Positions 35,814-45,290 of a DNA stretch of 64,000 nt are shown one piece after another. Position numbers and translations under genes: made by a program. The number at the start of each line of letters is the position of its first letter. Positions within the stretch are counted from its first letter, which is position 1. Under the pieces are notes generated by a model that had not been told where the DNA came from, did no database searches, and saw only the letters and a program-made list of their open reading frames with translations. Source of the stretch: Anaerolineales bacterium (GTDB lineage Bacteria; Chloroflexota; Anaerolineae; Anaerolineales; Anaerolineaceae); the NCBI GenBank assembly GCA_020060485.1, contig JAGVAB010000070.1:72809-136808 (forward strand), given 5' to 3'.

Positions 35814-38060
35814 ATGAAATTTGAAACTTTAATGGAAAACCTTCCTTCAGAATATAGCGGTATCGACCGTGAAATGATTTCGCGCGCCTATGAATTCGCA
35901 TCCCGGGCGCATGAAGGACAAAAACGGGCATCCGGTCAACCATACATCACGCACTGCGTAGCTGTTGCCAACATCCTGGCCGAGCTGAACGTTCCACCCG
36001 TGATCATTGTTGCCGGCTTGCTGCATGACACTGTAGAAGACACTCCCACTACCCTGCAAGACCTGACCAATGAATTCAGCGAAGAAGTTGCCAAACTGGT
36101 GGACGGTGTAACAAAGCTTTCCAATCTCCCCCGCGTGGCCAGGGATGATGTTCATCAAGGTGAACCTGACCAGGAAGAAACAGAACCTGATTTTTTTGAT
36201 AACCAGGCCGAGATCGAAAATTTATATGCTGATAAAGGTCTCCGTTCCAGCCGCGCAGACCTGAAAAAAGAAACCCTGCGCAAGACGTTGATGGCCATGG
36301 GGGATGATGTCCGCATTGTTTTGATCAAACTCGCCGACCGATTACACAACATGCGCACCCTAAGCTATGTGCCAGAGCACAAACAAAAACGCATAGCCCA
36401 GGAAACCCTGGATATCTTTGCTCCCCTGGCGAACCGTCTGGGCATCTGGCGCATCAAATGGGAACTTGAAGACCTCTCTTTTCGTTATGTTCAGCCCGAA
36501 GAATTCAAGAAAATCGCCGAAAAACTCTCCGAGATGCAAATCGGCAGAGAAGACGAGATTAATAACATCACCGCTCATCTGCAAACAGTGATGCGCCAGT
36601 CACAGATTGACGTCGAGATCACTGGCAGACCTAAACACATCTACTCCATCTACCGAAAAATGGTTGACAAAGACGAACCCTTTGAAATGGTACGAGACCT
36701 GCGCGCTGTGCGTCTGATCGTCAAGGACGTTCCCACCTGTTACATGGCCCTCGGTGTGATCCACACTCACTGGCGGCCCATCCCTCATGAATTTGATGAT
36801 TACATTGCGGCGCCGAAGGATAATTTTTACCGCTCCCTCCACACTGCTGTTTTCTATGATGACAGTAAACCACTCGAAGTGCAAATCCGCACGCTGGAAA
36901 TGCACCAGGATGCCGAGTATGGCATTGCCGCCCATTGGCGCTATAAAGAAAAAGGCCGGCGCGATGAGATCTACGAACAACGCATCAATTATTTTCGCAA
37001 ATTGATGGACTGGCGGCGGGACGTTGAAGACGCCGAAGAATTTGTGGATGGCATGAAAAGTGATGTGTTTGAAGATCGCGTCTATGTCTTTACACCCCGC
37101 GGTGACATCATTGACCTTCCGGCGGGTTCAACCCCCATAGATTTTGCATACCACGTCCACACCGAGATCGGCAACCGTTGCCGCGGCGCCAAGATTAACA
37201 GCAAACTCGTCAGCCTGGATTACAACTTGAAAACCGGCGACATGGTGGAAATCCTCACCGCCAAACAAGGCGGCCCCAGTCGGGACTGGTTGAACACCAA
37301 TCTTGGACTGGTACATACACAACGCGCCCGTTCCAAGATCCGCCAGTGGTTCAAACGCCAGGACAGAGAGATCAACGTAACCACAGGCAAAGCCGCCCTC
37401 GAAAAAGAATTGGCTCGCCTGGACATGGGGGATGTCAACCTGGACAAATTGGCATCCTATTTTGAACTGCGCACAGCAGAAGACCTGTATGCAGCCGTTG
37501 GCTGCGGTGATATCTCCATCAAGCGCATCATCAACAAACTAAGCGAACTTGAAGAAGATGCACAAACCAGCCTCCCGGAGATCAAAACCAGCCCGGCCAG
37601 CACCAAGCCGGACAAGAATGCAGTGAATGTACTTGGCCTGAAAGGCCTTTTAACCAGCTTTGCCCGTTGCTGCAATCCACTTCCTGGCGACGAAATTGTG
37701 GGCTACATCACCCGCGGCCGGGGGGCAACCGTTCACCGCCGCGATTGTCCCAACATTCTTCGAATGGATAGCAAGGATCGCGAGAGAATCATCAAGGTCT
37801 CCTGGGGCGAACCCCAAAAAACCTTCCCGGTATCGATGGAGATCAAAGCTTATGATCGCCAGGGGTTAATGTGGGACATTTATAACATCCTCTACAACGA
37901 GGGTATCAACATCCTCACCAACAACCAGAAAGTCGCCCACAATATTGCCACCATCAACATGACCCTTGAGGTGCGCGATATTGCCCAGCTCTCCATGATT
38001 CTTACCCGTATTGAAAATTTACCCAATGTTCTGGATGCTCATCGGCTGAAACCCGGATAA
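35814..38060 (+). CDS. rel: Bifunctional (p)ppGpp synthetase/hydrolase, Rel/SpoT type
   Basis: 748 residues, full length. HD hydrolase domain first (HCVAVANILAEL, GLLHDTVEDT; later LIKLADRLHNMRTL). Synthetase domain about 230-380 (KMVDKDEPFEMVRDLRAVRL, DDYIAAPKDNFYRSLH). TGS domain about 410-470 (DRVYVFTPRGDIIDLPAGST). Zinc-finger/helical region with RCCNPLPGD, and a C-terminal ACT domain (YDRQGLMWDIYNIL). Both catalytic centres look intact, so this is the usual single Rel enzyme that sets the stringent-response alarmone level. Monocistronic, with its own promoter, and followed by the tRNA-Gln terminator from the opposite strand. Confidence 0.96.
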   Translation: MKFETLMENLPSEYSGIDREMISRAYEFASRAHEGQKRASGQPYITHCVAVANILAELNVPPVIIVAGLLHDTVEDTPTTLQDLTNEFSEEVAKLVDGVTKLSNLPRVARDDVHQGEPDQEETEPDFFDNQAEIENLYADKGLRSSRADLKKETLRKTLMAMGDDVRIVLIKLADRLHNMRTLSYVPEHKQKRIAQETLDIFAPLANRLGIWRIKWELEDLSFRYVQPEEFKKIAEKLSEMQIGREDEINNITAHLQTVMRQSQIDVEITGRPKHIYSIYRKMVDKDEPFEMVRDLRAVRLIVKDVPTCYMALGVIHTHWRPIPHEFDDYIAAPKDNFYRSLHTAVFYDDSKPLEVQIRTLEMHQDAEYGIAAHWRYKEKGRRDEIYEQRINYFRKLMDWRRDVEDAEEFVDGMKSDVFEDRVYVFTPRGDIIDLPAGSTPIDFAYHVHTEIGNRCRGAKINSKLVSLDYNLKTGDMVEILTAKQGGPSRDWLNTNLGLVHTQRARSKIRQWFKRQDREINVTTGKAALEKELARLDMGDVNLDKLASYFELRTAEDLYAAVGCGDISIKRIINKLSELEEDAQTSLPEIKTSPASTKPDKNAVNVLGLKGLLTSFARCCNPLPGDEIVGYITRGRGATVHRRDCPNILRMDSKDRERIIKVSWGEPQKTFPVSMEIKAYDRQGLMWDIYNILYNEGINILTNNQKVAHNIATINMTLEVRDIAQLSMILTRIENLPNVLDAHRLKPG

Positions 38061-38064
38061 CAAA

Positions 38065-38094
38065 AAACCCCTCCTGATTACTCAGAAGGGGTTT
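38065..38094 (-). terminator. Terminator of the mreB-to-tRNA-Gln transcript
   Basis: Stem AAACCCCT/AGGGGTTT (38065-38072 with 38087-38094) plus inner CTGA/TCAG with loop TTAC. On the minus strand it ends in TTTTTTG. It begins at the last base of the tRNA CCA. It can also end the plus-strand rel transcript, with a weaker tail. Confidence 0.88.
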
Positions 38095-38167
38095 GGCTGG
38101 GGATGAAGGATTCGAACCTCCACATACGAATTCAGAGTCCGCTGTCCTACCATTAGACGAATCCCCA
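38094..38167 (-). tRNA. trnQ: tRNA-Gln (anticodon CUG)
   Basis: Acceptor TGGGGAT pairs with ATCCCCA, followed by discriminator G and an encoded CCA. The anticodon loop is CTCTGAA (CUG) and the T loop TTCGAAT. U1-A72 at the acceptor end is the identity feature of bacterial tRNA-Gln. It is 79 bases downstream of gltX on the same strand, the last gene of the long array. Confidence 0.95.
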
Positions 38168-38246
38168 ACGGCTCAAAGATTTTACCACGCTGATTTTAAT
38201 TTGTCCAGTTTTACCCAAAACAAATCATATCCGCGCAGCGAATGAA

Positions 38247-39743
38247 TTACTTTTCCAGCCCTCGCAACAGCTCAATTCCTTTTTTAATACGCACAACACA
38301 AACGTCTTTACCAATGATTTCCATGCTTTCAAACAATGGCGGGCTGACCTGCTGGCCGGTAATGGCTACACGCAGCACGCCGAACACTTGCCCGGCTTTC
38401 CAGCCCAGCGTCTCCACCAGGCCGCGCATCGGTTCTTCAATCATGGCCACGTCAAACGTTGGCAAGGATTCAACAATTTCCAGTGCCGCTTCCAGCACCC
38501 TGGCTGATTCGCTGGCAGTCAAATTTTTGCCAATCAACTCTTCGGTTACCGGAATAACTTCGTCTTTGAAAAAGAACTCCGCCTTCTCCACAACTTCATC
38601 CAGGGTCTGTAAGCGTTCCTGTACCAATGGTGCAATTTTCAACAACAGACTATCTTCCGCTGCATATCCAGCTTTGACAATAAATGGCTTGATCCGTCTG
38701 GCCAGTTCAGCCAATTCCAGGCTGCGAATATGCAACCCATTAAAATGATCCAGCTTGGTAAAATTGATGGCGGCCGGAGAAGGATTGATTTTGTCCAACG
38801 AAAATTTTTCCACCAAATCTTGCAGGCTAAAAAACTCAGTGTGATCGTCATAGCTCCAACCCATCAATGCGATCCAATTGACCACCGCTTCTGGCAAGTA
38901 TCCTAATTCCTCAAGATCTTTGATGAAAATTGAGCGGCCGTCTTTCATCAACTCACCGGCCTCGCGCTTGCTCATTTTGCCCTTTCCCGAAGGCTTCAGA
39001 AACACAGACAGATGTACAAATTGAGGTTCCTGCCAGCCAAAAGCCCGGTAGATCAGGCCGTGCAGCGGAAAAGTAGGCAGCCATTCAGCCCCGCGCACCA
39101 CATGCGTGATCTGCATCAAATGATCATCCACCATCGCCGCCAGATGATACAACGCCAGTCCATCAGATTTCACCAAAATATAATCATCGATTTTGCTGTT
39201 CTCGACTGTAATCTCACCCCGCCGCAGGTCACAGACCGTGGTAGCACCTTCACGTGGTGTCTTGAATCGCACAACATGCGCTTGCCCTGCCGCAATCCTG
39301 CTATCAGCCTCTTTCAAAGACAAATCGCGGCAGGTGCCGTCATAGTGTGCGTCCTCTTTACGGGCTTGTTGATCTTCACGCACCTTTGCCAATCGTTCTG
39401 GTGTGCAAAAACAATAATAAGCATGCCCGTTTTCCACAAGCCAGCGAGCATACTCGGCATACACTTCCTTCCGCTCCGATTGCCGGTATGGGCCATAAGG
39501 CCCGCCAATATCTGTGCCTTCATCCCAGTTCAAACCAAGCCAGCGAAGACCCGCCAGCAATTCTTCTTCGGCACCCTCCACGAACCGCTTGCTGTCCGTG
39601 TCTTCAATGCGCACAATGAACTGCCCCCCGGTCTGCTTTGCGATCAAGTAGTCATACAAAGCCGTCCGGGCGCTGCCAAGATGCATGTGCCCGGTCGGAG
39701 AAGGTGCAAAACGTACTCTTGCTGGCTGTTTTAGTTCATGCAT
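38247..39743 (-). CDS. gltX: Glutamyl-tRNA synthetase
   Basis: Class I synthetase (498 residues) that charges tRNA-Glu. HIGH-type motif PSPTGHMHLGSARTALYDYL; KMSKS-type motif GKGKMSKREAG. A zinc-less mid region and a normal C-terminal anticodon domain follow. In bacteria without GlnRS the same enzyme mischarges tRNA-Gln for GatCAB to amidate. The tRNA-Gln directly downstream in the same transcript suggests that case here (inference). GGAG lies eight bases before the ATG. It starts 15 bases after rodA. Confidence 0.97.
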   Translation of the reverse strand: MHELKQPARVRFAPSPTGHMHLGSARTALYDYLIAKQTGGQFIVRIEDTDSKRFVEGAEEELLAGLRWLGLNWDEGTDIGGPYGPYRQSERKEVYAEYARWLVENGHAYYCFCTPERLAKVREDQQARKEDAHYDGTCRDLSLKEADSRIAAGQAHVVRFKTPREGATTVCDLRRGEITVENSKIDDYILVKSDGLALYHLAAMVDDHLMQITHVVRGAEWLPTFPLHGLIYRAFGWQEPQFVHLSVFLKPSGKGKMSKREAGELMKDGRSIFIKDLEELGYLPEAVVNWIALMGWSYDDHTEFFSLQDLVEKFSLDKINPSPAAINFTKLDHFNGLHIRSLELAELARRIKPFIVKAGYAAEDSLLLKIAPLVQERLQTLDEVVEKAEFFFKDEVIPVTEELIGKNLTASESARVLEAALEIVESLPTFDVAMIEEPMRGLVETLGWKAGQVFGVLRVAITGQQVSPPLFESMEIIGKDVCVVRIKKGIELLRGLEK

Positions 39744-39758
39744 GAATGAGGCTCCATA

Positions 39759-40856
39759 TTAAAATTCAAGTTTCTTGTGGCGCGCAATCACACTTTCCAC
39801 CAGGCCCAAACCCAAAGCCAGGGAGATCACTGAGCTGCCCCCATAACTGATAAAAGGAAGTGTCAACCCGGTCACTGGGATCAGGTTCAAATTAACACCC
39901 ACATTGACCACCGTCTGGAAAAGCAGAAGCACGCCTACACCGTATGCGATTAAAGAACCATACAAATCGCTTGCCAACCGAGCGGCCCGGAAACACCGAT
40001 AGATCACAAACCCAATCAAGGCCAGGATCAATACCGCACCAACAAACCCAAATTCCGCTGACATCGCTGAAAAAATGAAATCGGTATGGCGCACCTTCAA
40101 AAAACGCAGCTGTACTTGAGAGCTGTGCCCATACCCCTGTCCAAACCAACCACCCGATCCAATCGAGATCAAGGCTTGCTCCACATTGTACGTATTGCCA
40201 TAACTGGCATTCGGGTCGGGAAATAGAAACGTAATAATGCGTTGCTTTTGGTATCCTTCCAGAAAGGGGAATAACGCCACCGGCGCAACCATGCCGCCCA
40301 AGGCGAACCAGGCCAGATATTTGACCGGCAGTCCACTTAACCAGATCAGTGAAAACCAAAGCACAAAGATCACAATCGACATGCTCAGGTTGGGTTGCAA
40401 AATGATCCAGGCGACCAAACCCAGAGTCAACAACAGGCTCTCAGCAACCCAGCGCCAATCATGCAGGCGACCTTGATGGGTATGGAAATAATTCGCCAGA
40501 ACCAGGATGATGACAATTTTTGCCAGCTCAGACGGCTGAATGTTGAACAGCCCGGTTTCAATCCAGCGCACCGAACCAAATGCAACTGCGCCAAGCACAA
40601 AAACCACTGCCAGAAACAGGAATGTAAAAATATACATGATCTGGCTGAGAGATGCCCAGTAATGATAATCGATCATTGCCAGCGCAATAATAACTCCCAG
40701 TCCAATCACATCATAAATGATCTGCCGCTGCACATGGCCTGCCAAAACTGCGTTTCCCGCAATGGCCGACCTGAGCATGATCACCCCAAAAACATTCAAA
40801 AAGACGACACTTCCAAACAGCCAAAAATCAAAATGCCGCCATAATTCCCGTTTCAT
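39759..40856 (-). CDS. rodA: RodA-type peptidoglycan glycosyltransferase (SEDS family)
   Basis: Polytopic membrane polymerase of lipid II in the elongasome (365 residues, about ten membrane segments). SEDS features: FNIQPSELAKIVIILVLANY, SQVQLRFLKVRHTDFIFSAM, and the end GLTLPFISYGGSSVISLALG. It works with PBP2, encoded in the same array. It begins eight bases after minE and is followed closely by gltX. RodA is favoured over FtsW because of the mre/mrdA context. Confidence 0.94.
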   Translation of the reverse strand: MKRELWRHFDFWLFGSVVFLNVFGVIMLRSAIAGNAVLAGHVQRQIIYDVIGLGVIIALAMIDYHYWASLSQIMYIFTFLFLAVVFVLGAVAFGSVRWIETGLFNIQPSELAKIVIILVLANYFHTHQGRLHDWRWVAESLLLTLGLVAWIILQPNLSMSIVIFVLWFSLIWLSGLPVKYLAWFALGGMVAPVALFPFLEGYQKQRIITFLFPDPNASYGNTYNVEQALISIGSGGWFGQGYGHSSQVQLRFLKVRHTDFIFSAMSAEFGFVGAVLILALIGFVIYRCFRAARLASDLYGSLIAYGVGVLLLFQTVVNVGVNLNLIPVTGLTLPFISYGGSSVISLALGLGLVESVIARHKKLEF

Positions 40857-40864
40857 TCCTATGT

Positions 40865-41122
40865 TTATCCAATTTTAGGCCGGGCTGTAGACTTTAATGG
40901 GATGTCTGCAACCAGGCGCTGTTCCCTTCCCTCTTGATTGACGGCGATCCTCACAGCTTCAGGATCGATGGCAATATAGCGGGAGATCACCTCTATGAGC
41001 TCGTTCTTCATCTGCTCCACGGCTGTCGGCGTTAGATCAGTGCGATCATGGATCAACACCAATTTCAAACGCTCTTTTGCTGCATTTGCGCTTCTGCCAC
41101 CCTTGGATCGCCAGCCAGCCAT
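40865..41122 (-). CDS. minE: Cell division topological specificity factor MinE
   Basis: 85 residues, typical MinE size. AKERLKLVLIHDRTDLTPTA and MKNELIEVISRYIAIDPEAV are the family N-terminal and dimerisation regions. It drives release of MinD from the membrane and gives spatial regulation of MinCD. It begins one base after the minD stop. Confidence 0.93.
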   Translation of the reverse strand: MAGWRSKGGRSANAAKERLKLVLIHDRTDLTPTAVEQMKNELIEVISRYIAIDPEAVRIAVNQEGREQRLVADIPLKSTARPKIG

Positions 41123-41123
41123 G

Positions 41124-41927
41124 TCAGTCTCCTCCCGAGCGCAGCATGCTCGACAATTTCTGGAAAATATCCTTCTTTTCCTCCAGATTTTGGAACGGAA
41201 CTTCCTGCCCCTTCAAACGCAGTGCAATGTTCCGAAACGCCTGCCCAGCCTTTGAAGTAGGCCCCATGACGACTGGCTGACCGCGGTTCGTACTGACCAC
41301 CACCGAATCATCTTCTGGCACAATACCTATCAGTTGAATGGCAAGTAGTTCAACGACATCCTCTGCGGTCAACATGTCTCCCCGCTTCACCAGTTCCGGG
41401 TTGATCCGGTTGATCACCAGTTTAGCCGGACCCTTTTCCTCAGCCTCCACCAGCCCGATGATACGGTCAGCATCTCGAACTGCGGATACTTCTGGATTCG
41501 TAACCACCAGGATCATGTCAGCAGGTGCAATGGCATTCCGAAAACCTCGTTCAATGCCAGCCGGTGAGTCAATTAAGACCCAATCGAACTCATCCCGCAA
41601 TTGATCACAAATACGCACCATGTCACTGGGAGAAACAGAGGATTTATCACGTGTTTGGGCAGCTGGTATGAGATGCAGTTCCGGCATACGTTTATCCCGT
41701 ATCATCGCCTGCCGCAACCGGCATCGACCTTCAATCACATCCACCAGATCATACACAATCCGGTTTTCCAGGCCCATCACAACATCCAGGTTTCGCAAAC
41801 CGATGTCGCCATCAATGCAAACCACCTTTTCTCCCAGTTCCGCCAGAGCAATCGCCACATTGGCAGTCGTCGTAGTCTTCCCAACGCCGCCTTTTCCCGA
41901 AGTAATGGTAATGATCGTTGCTGTCAT
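41124..41927 (-). CDS. minD: Septum site-determining ATPase MinD
   Basis: ParA/MinD ATPase of 267 residues. Deviant Walker A SGKGGVGKTTTTANV, ADMILVVTNPEVSAVRDADR, and a C-terminal amphipathic helix (FQNLEEKKDIFQKLSSML) for membrane targeting. It recruits MinC to block division away from mid-cell. Its ATG overlaps the minC stop by four bases. Confidence 0.96.
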   Translation of the reverse strand: MTATIITITSGKGGVGKTTTTANVAIALAELGEKVVCIDGDIGLRNLDVVMGLENRIVYDLVDVIEGRCRLRQAMIRDKRMPELHLIPAAQTRDKSSVSPSDMVRICDQLRDEFDWVLIDSPAGIERGFRNAIAPADMILVVTNPEVSAVRDADRIIGLVEAEEKGPAKLVINRINPELVKRGDMLTAEDVVELLAIQLIGIVPEDDSVVVSTNRGQPVVMGPTSKAGQAFRNIALRLKGQEVPFQNLEEKKDIFQKLSSMLRSGGD

Positions 41928-42637
41928 TGTCCTCTCTCTTTATGCTGCCACTCTTGAATGATTATCTGTCCACCCTGAACAAAAGCGATCTCAGGCAGAA
42001 CACGCTCCTGCGATCTCGCAGGCACTTCACCAATCACATCCCCGATCCTGATCTGGGTTGGAGACATTTCGAGCGCACAGATCACTGCATCTTTTGTATC
42101 TTCTGTCCCGGCATGCACCGCGCCGCGTAGTCTTCCCCAAACGACGACGTTTCCTCCAGCGCTGATTTCAGCACCCGGATTCACATCGCCGATCACAATC
42201 ACATGACCGGCTGATGAAACTTTAAAACCGGAGCGCATCGTCCGCTTGACCAGCATGGCATTGTCACCAGAAAGGGAAGTACTTTGGCTGCGAATCACCC
42301 GCTCCGGGCTGGGGGTCGATATGCGCGTCGCCAATCCCAACATCTGCGAGGTACGCTCTGTTGTGGGTGAATTGCTGATCACCGCCCAAAGGGCAATGCC
42401 GCTGTCTGACAATTTGTCTCTCAGGATGCCCATTTCAGCAGCATGCAAAATTTGATTACCCACATCCAGAGCTACACGTGCCCCCTGAAAAAAGCCGGAC
42501 CGCTGCTGAATTTGCTCCAACAGTTTCTGTGACACTTCAGGCCAGGCGCCTTCACCCAGTGTGATCAATAACCCATCACGGATGCCTTTTATTTGCAAAG
42601 ATGTCTTTTGATCATCCACCATACGGTTACTTAACAT
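41924..42637 (-). CDS. minC: Septum site-determining protein MinC
   Basis: FtsZ-assembly inhibitor of 237 residues. N-terminal FtsZ-binding domain (GLLITLGEGAWPEVSQKLLE) and C-terminal beta-helix domain (MRSGFKVSSAGHVIVIGDVN, PGAEISAGGNVVVWGRLRG). The ATG at 42637 has GAGAGG just upstream; the frame extends ten codons further without support. 54 bases after mrdA, coupled to minD. Confidence 0.94.
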   Translation of the reverse strand: MLSNRMVDDQKTSLQIKGIRDGLLITLGEGAWPEVSQKLLEQIQQRSGFFQGARVALDVGNQILHAAEMGILRDKLSDSGIALWAVISNSPTTERTSQMLGLATRISTPSPERVIRSQSTSLSGDNAMLVKRTMRSGFKVSSAGHVIVIGDVNPGAEISAGGNVVVWGRLRGAVHAGTEDTKDAVICALEMSPTQIRIGDVIGEVPARSQERVLPEIAFVQGGQIIIQEWQHKERGQ

Positions 42638-42691
42638 GAGCCTCTCAGTTGATAACAACAATGCCAATTATAGCAGGGTTGTCCTATTTTT

Positions 42692-44782
42692 TTACTGCCC
42701 GGATACTGCTGTATCGATCGTCTTGAATTCAAAATACCCTTCCAGGATCTCGCGAACGATCGGCGCAGCAACACTTGACCCTTCTTTGCCGTTATAAACA
42801 AATACCACCACCGCAATTTCAGGATCGTCATATGGGGCATACCCCACATACCAGGCATGAGCAGGCCAGGCCCCGAATTGGCATCGCCCTTTTTCCTGGG
42901 CAACATTATCGCAATATTCCGCTGTTCCAGTCTTGCCGGCAGTCTGGATTGTCGCACCAACAAACTCCTTGGAGGCTGTTCCGGATGGCGGATCGGTTTT
43001 GGTAACCACCAACCGCATGCCTTCCTTTGCCTTTTCAATAACCCAGGGCTCAACCACCTTCATTTCGCCAGTTGGAATATTAGCTTCATCATAAACATTA
43101 ATTAGCGGATCTTTGGTAATGTCCCACACCAGTTCGGGTGTGAAAGGTTTTATCACGTTGTTTTCCGAATCCAAAACCTGACGCACCAATGTCGGCCGCA
43201 TGAATTTCCCGTCATTGGCCAGAATGGCAAAAGACGTCAATACTTGCAGCGGCGTAGAAAGAACATAGCCCTGTCCCATCGAGGCAATATATGTGTCTCC
43301 GGTGGACCAGTTTTCACCTACATTGATCCGTTTCCAGGTTGGGTCTGGCACAAGGCCCTTTGACTCTCCTGGCAGTTCAACCCCAGTCACTGCACCATAC
43401 CCCAAAGCTCTGGCATAATCTGCCATCAGCCAAACACCCAGGCCCCTGGGGACTTCGTCCTGGAACCCACCGCTGACTTTGTAAAAATACACGTCGCAAG
43501 AGAATGCTATTGCCTCCACCGCATCCACCATGCCATGCCCATAATCTTCCCAACACACATATTCTCGCGGCGTTCCAGGGTCATTGGGGGTGAATTTCTG
43601 GGTAATGATGATTTTACCTTCCGGCGGACACGAAAGTTCCTTTTCCAGTGGCACGATCCCCTCGTTGATCACGCCCAGCCATGCCGCCATTTTATATACT
43701 GACCCTGGCGGATGTTCGGCCGAAATGGCGTGATTCAACAATGGCCGCTTCTGGTCGCGCGTCAATTGTTCATAATAATAAGCCGGGATCACCCGCGCCA
43801 TACGGTTATTCTCATAGCTGGGATGAGACACCATGGCTAGGATCTCGCCGGTTTTTGGGTTCATGGCAATAGCCACTGCCGAGCTCATTTCCTCTGCACC
43901 CAGCCAGTCATTCCATCCTTTTAGGTGCTTCTTAACAGCATTCTTTGCAACTGCCTGCAAGCGAGTATCAATTGTCAGCTCGATGTTGTTGCCTGCCTCA
44001 GCCTCGATTGGCGCCTCGAGGTCACGCAGCTCTTTTCCTGCCACGTCTACTTCGACTACGCGCAACCCGTTCTTGCCACCCAACATTTCCTGCAAGGTAA
44101 ATTCCACACCTGCATAGCCTACCTTGTCGCGATTCGGCACAAAACCGAGTGAACGATATTCTTGCTCCAGTAAAGCCGGGATCGGCCCCAAAAAGCCAAT
44201 CACCTCGGATGTCAATTCACCCGTTGGATAATCCCGCACCGAAGCAACTTCCACTGTTACCCCCGGCCAATCACTTGCTTTCTCCCTCACCCGCATGGCA
44301 ATCTCTTGCTCAACATCACAAGCTATCGGCACAGCCTCGTAGGGCGCATTTGTGTCCTGAATATACACGATCTGCGTTATCCCCAATTCCGTATCGCAGG
44401 GTTTAAATAACCTGACTGTTGTCTCGTCGTTCAAGTCGCCGTTGTTGACCGGTACACCAACCAGCAATGAGAGTTCGCGGTAGATTTTTTGAATATCTCC
44501 TGCATCTGCGGGCAGGCTGGCAGGGGTAATGACCACATTGAAAGAAGCTACGTTTCGGGCCAGCACAAATCCATTACGGTCATAAATAACCCCGCGCTGT
44601 GTGGGGATGTTTACATTGGTAATCCGGTTTTCCTCTGCCCGCGCCAGATACACTTCACCGCGAACAATTTGCAAATCAAACAGATTGGCAATGAAATACA
44701 TAAAAACAAGGACGCCTAGCCCCATTACGATCCATAGTCGCCAACCTTCATAATTCTGATGGAGTGTTTTTTCTCCGTTCAT
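42692..44782 (-). CDS. mrdA: Penicillin-binding protein 2 (elongasome transpeptidase)
   Basis: Class B penicillin-binding protein (696 residues): N-terminal membrane anchor (VMGLGVLVFMYFIANLFDL), dimerisation domain, then the transpeptidase. Catalytic motifs: SxxK in PPGSVYKMA, SxN-like in FSCDVYFYKV, and KTG in AGKTGTAEY. It cross-links wall glycan made by RodA. Its start overlaps the mreD stop by four bases, the classic mreBCD-mrdA-rodA layout with min genes inserted before rodA. Confidence 0.95.
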   Translation of the reverse strand: MNGEKTLHQNYEGWRLWIVMGLGVLVFMYFIANLFDLQIVRGEVYLARAEENRITNVNIPTQRGVIYDRNGFVLARNVASFNVVITPASLPADAGDIQKIYRELSLLVGVPVNNGDLNDETTVRLFKPCDTELGITQIVYIQDTNAPYEAVPIACDVEQEIAMRVREKASDWPGVTVEVASVRDYPTGELTSEVIGFLGPIPALLEQEYRSLGFVPNRDKVGYAGVEFTLQEMLGGKNGLRVVEVDVAGKELRDLEAPIEAEAGNNIELTIDTRLQAVAKNAVKKHLKGWNDWLGAEEMSSAVAIAMNPKTGEILAMVSHPSYENNRMARVIPAYYYEQLTRDQKRPLLNHAISAEHPPGSVYKMAAWLGVINEGIVPLEKELSCPPEGKIIITQKFTPNDPGTPREYVCWEDYGHGMVDAVEAIAFSCDVYFYKVSGGFQDEVPRGLGVWLMADYARALGYGAVTGVELPGESKGLVPDPTWKRINVGENWSTGDTYIASMGQGYVLSTPLQVLTSFAILANDGKFMRPTLVRQVLDSENNVIKPFTPELVWDITKDPLINVYDEANIPTGEMKVVEPWVIEKAKEGMRLVVTKTDPPSGTASKEFVGATIQTAGKTGTAEYCDNVAQEKGRCQFGAWPAHAWYVGYAPYDDPEIAVVVFVYNGKEGSSVAAPIVREILEGYFEFKTIDTAVSGQ

Positions 44783-45279
44783 ACTTCATCCTTTAATGGG
44801 TAGACCCAATCCACAAAATCCAGAAACAGAATATGGATGGGCAAAGCAAACAGTAAATTCATTAATACACTAGGCAGCACAATTTGAAAAATCGCATCAT
44901 CGATTGAAAAACCGGAGCCTTTCAATTGCAGATCAATCATTGCAATTGCTGCCATGACCAACGTTCCAAACAGCGTGGTGACTAGCACTGCCAGGATAGG
45001 TGCCTGCCACACCCGCTTATGCAAATACCTCGCAAAACCCGTAACAGCAAGATAGCCTGCCAGAATTGCAACCAATGGATGCGCAGAAATAAAACCAACC
45101 ATCAATCCAGCCACAATCCCCCAACTCCAACCCGACTCTACGCGTTCATTTAATGCCCAGACAATGACAGCCACCAAAACAATATCTGGTGACCCGTGCA
45201 AAAGTGTCAAATTGCCAAAAATGCCAATTTGGAGCATTACCAATACAAGAATCACTGGAATTGCTAAAAGCTTATCCAT
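44779..45279 (-). CDS. mreD: Rod shape-determining protein MreD
   Basis: 166-residue integral membrane protein with about five membrane segments, assigned from size, topology and place between mreC and mrdA. Short family features include VLVMLQIGIFGNLTLLHGSPDI and a C-terminal PIHILFLDFVDWVYP. It bridges MreC and the PBP2/RodA complex. Sequence conservation of MreD is low, so position carries weight. Confidence 0.88.
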   Translation of the reverse strand: MDKLLAIPVILVLVMLQIGIFGNLTLLHGSPDIVLVAVIVWALNERVESGWSWGIVAGLMVGFISAHPLVAILAGYLAVTGFARYLHKRVWQAPILAVLVTTLFGTLVMAAIAMIDLQLKGSGFSIDDAIFQIVLPSVLMNLLFALPIHILFLDFVDWVYPLKDEV

Positions 45280-45290
45280 AATCGCTTATC

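Noticed and set aside
39744..39758. T-box or other leader before gltX
   Set aside because: Only 15 bases separate rodA and gltX, which leaves no room.
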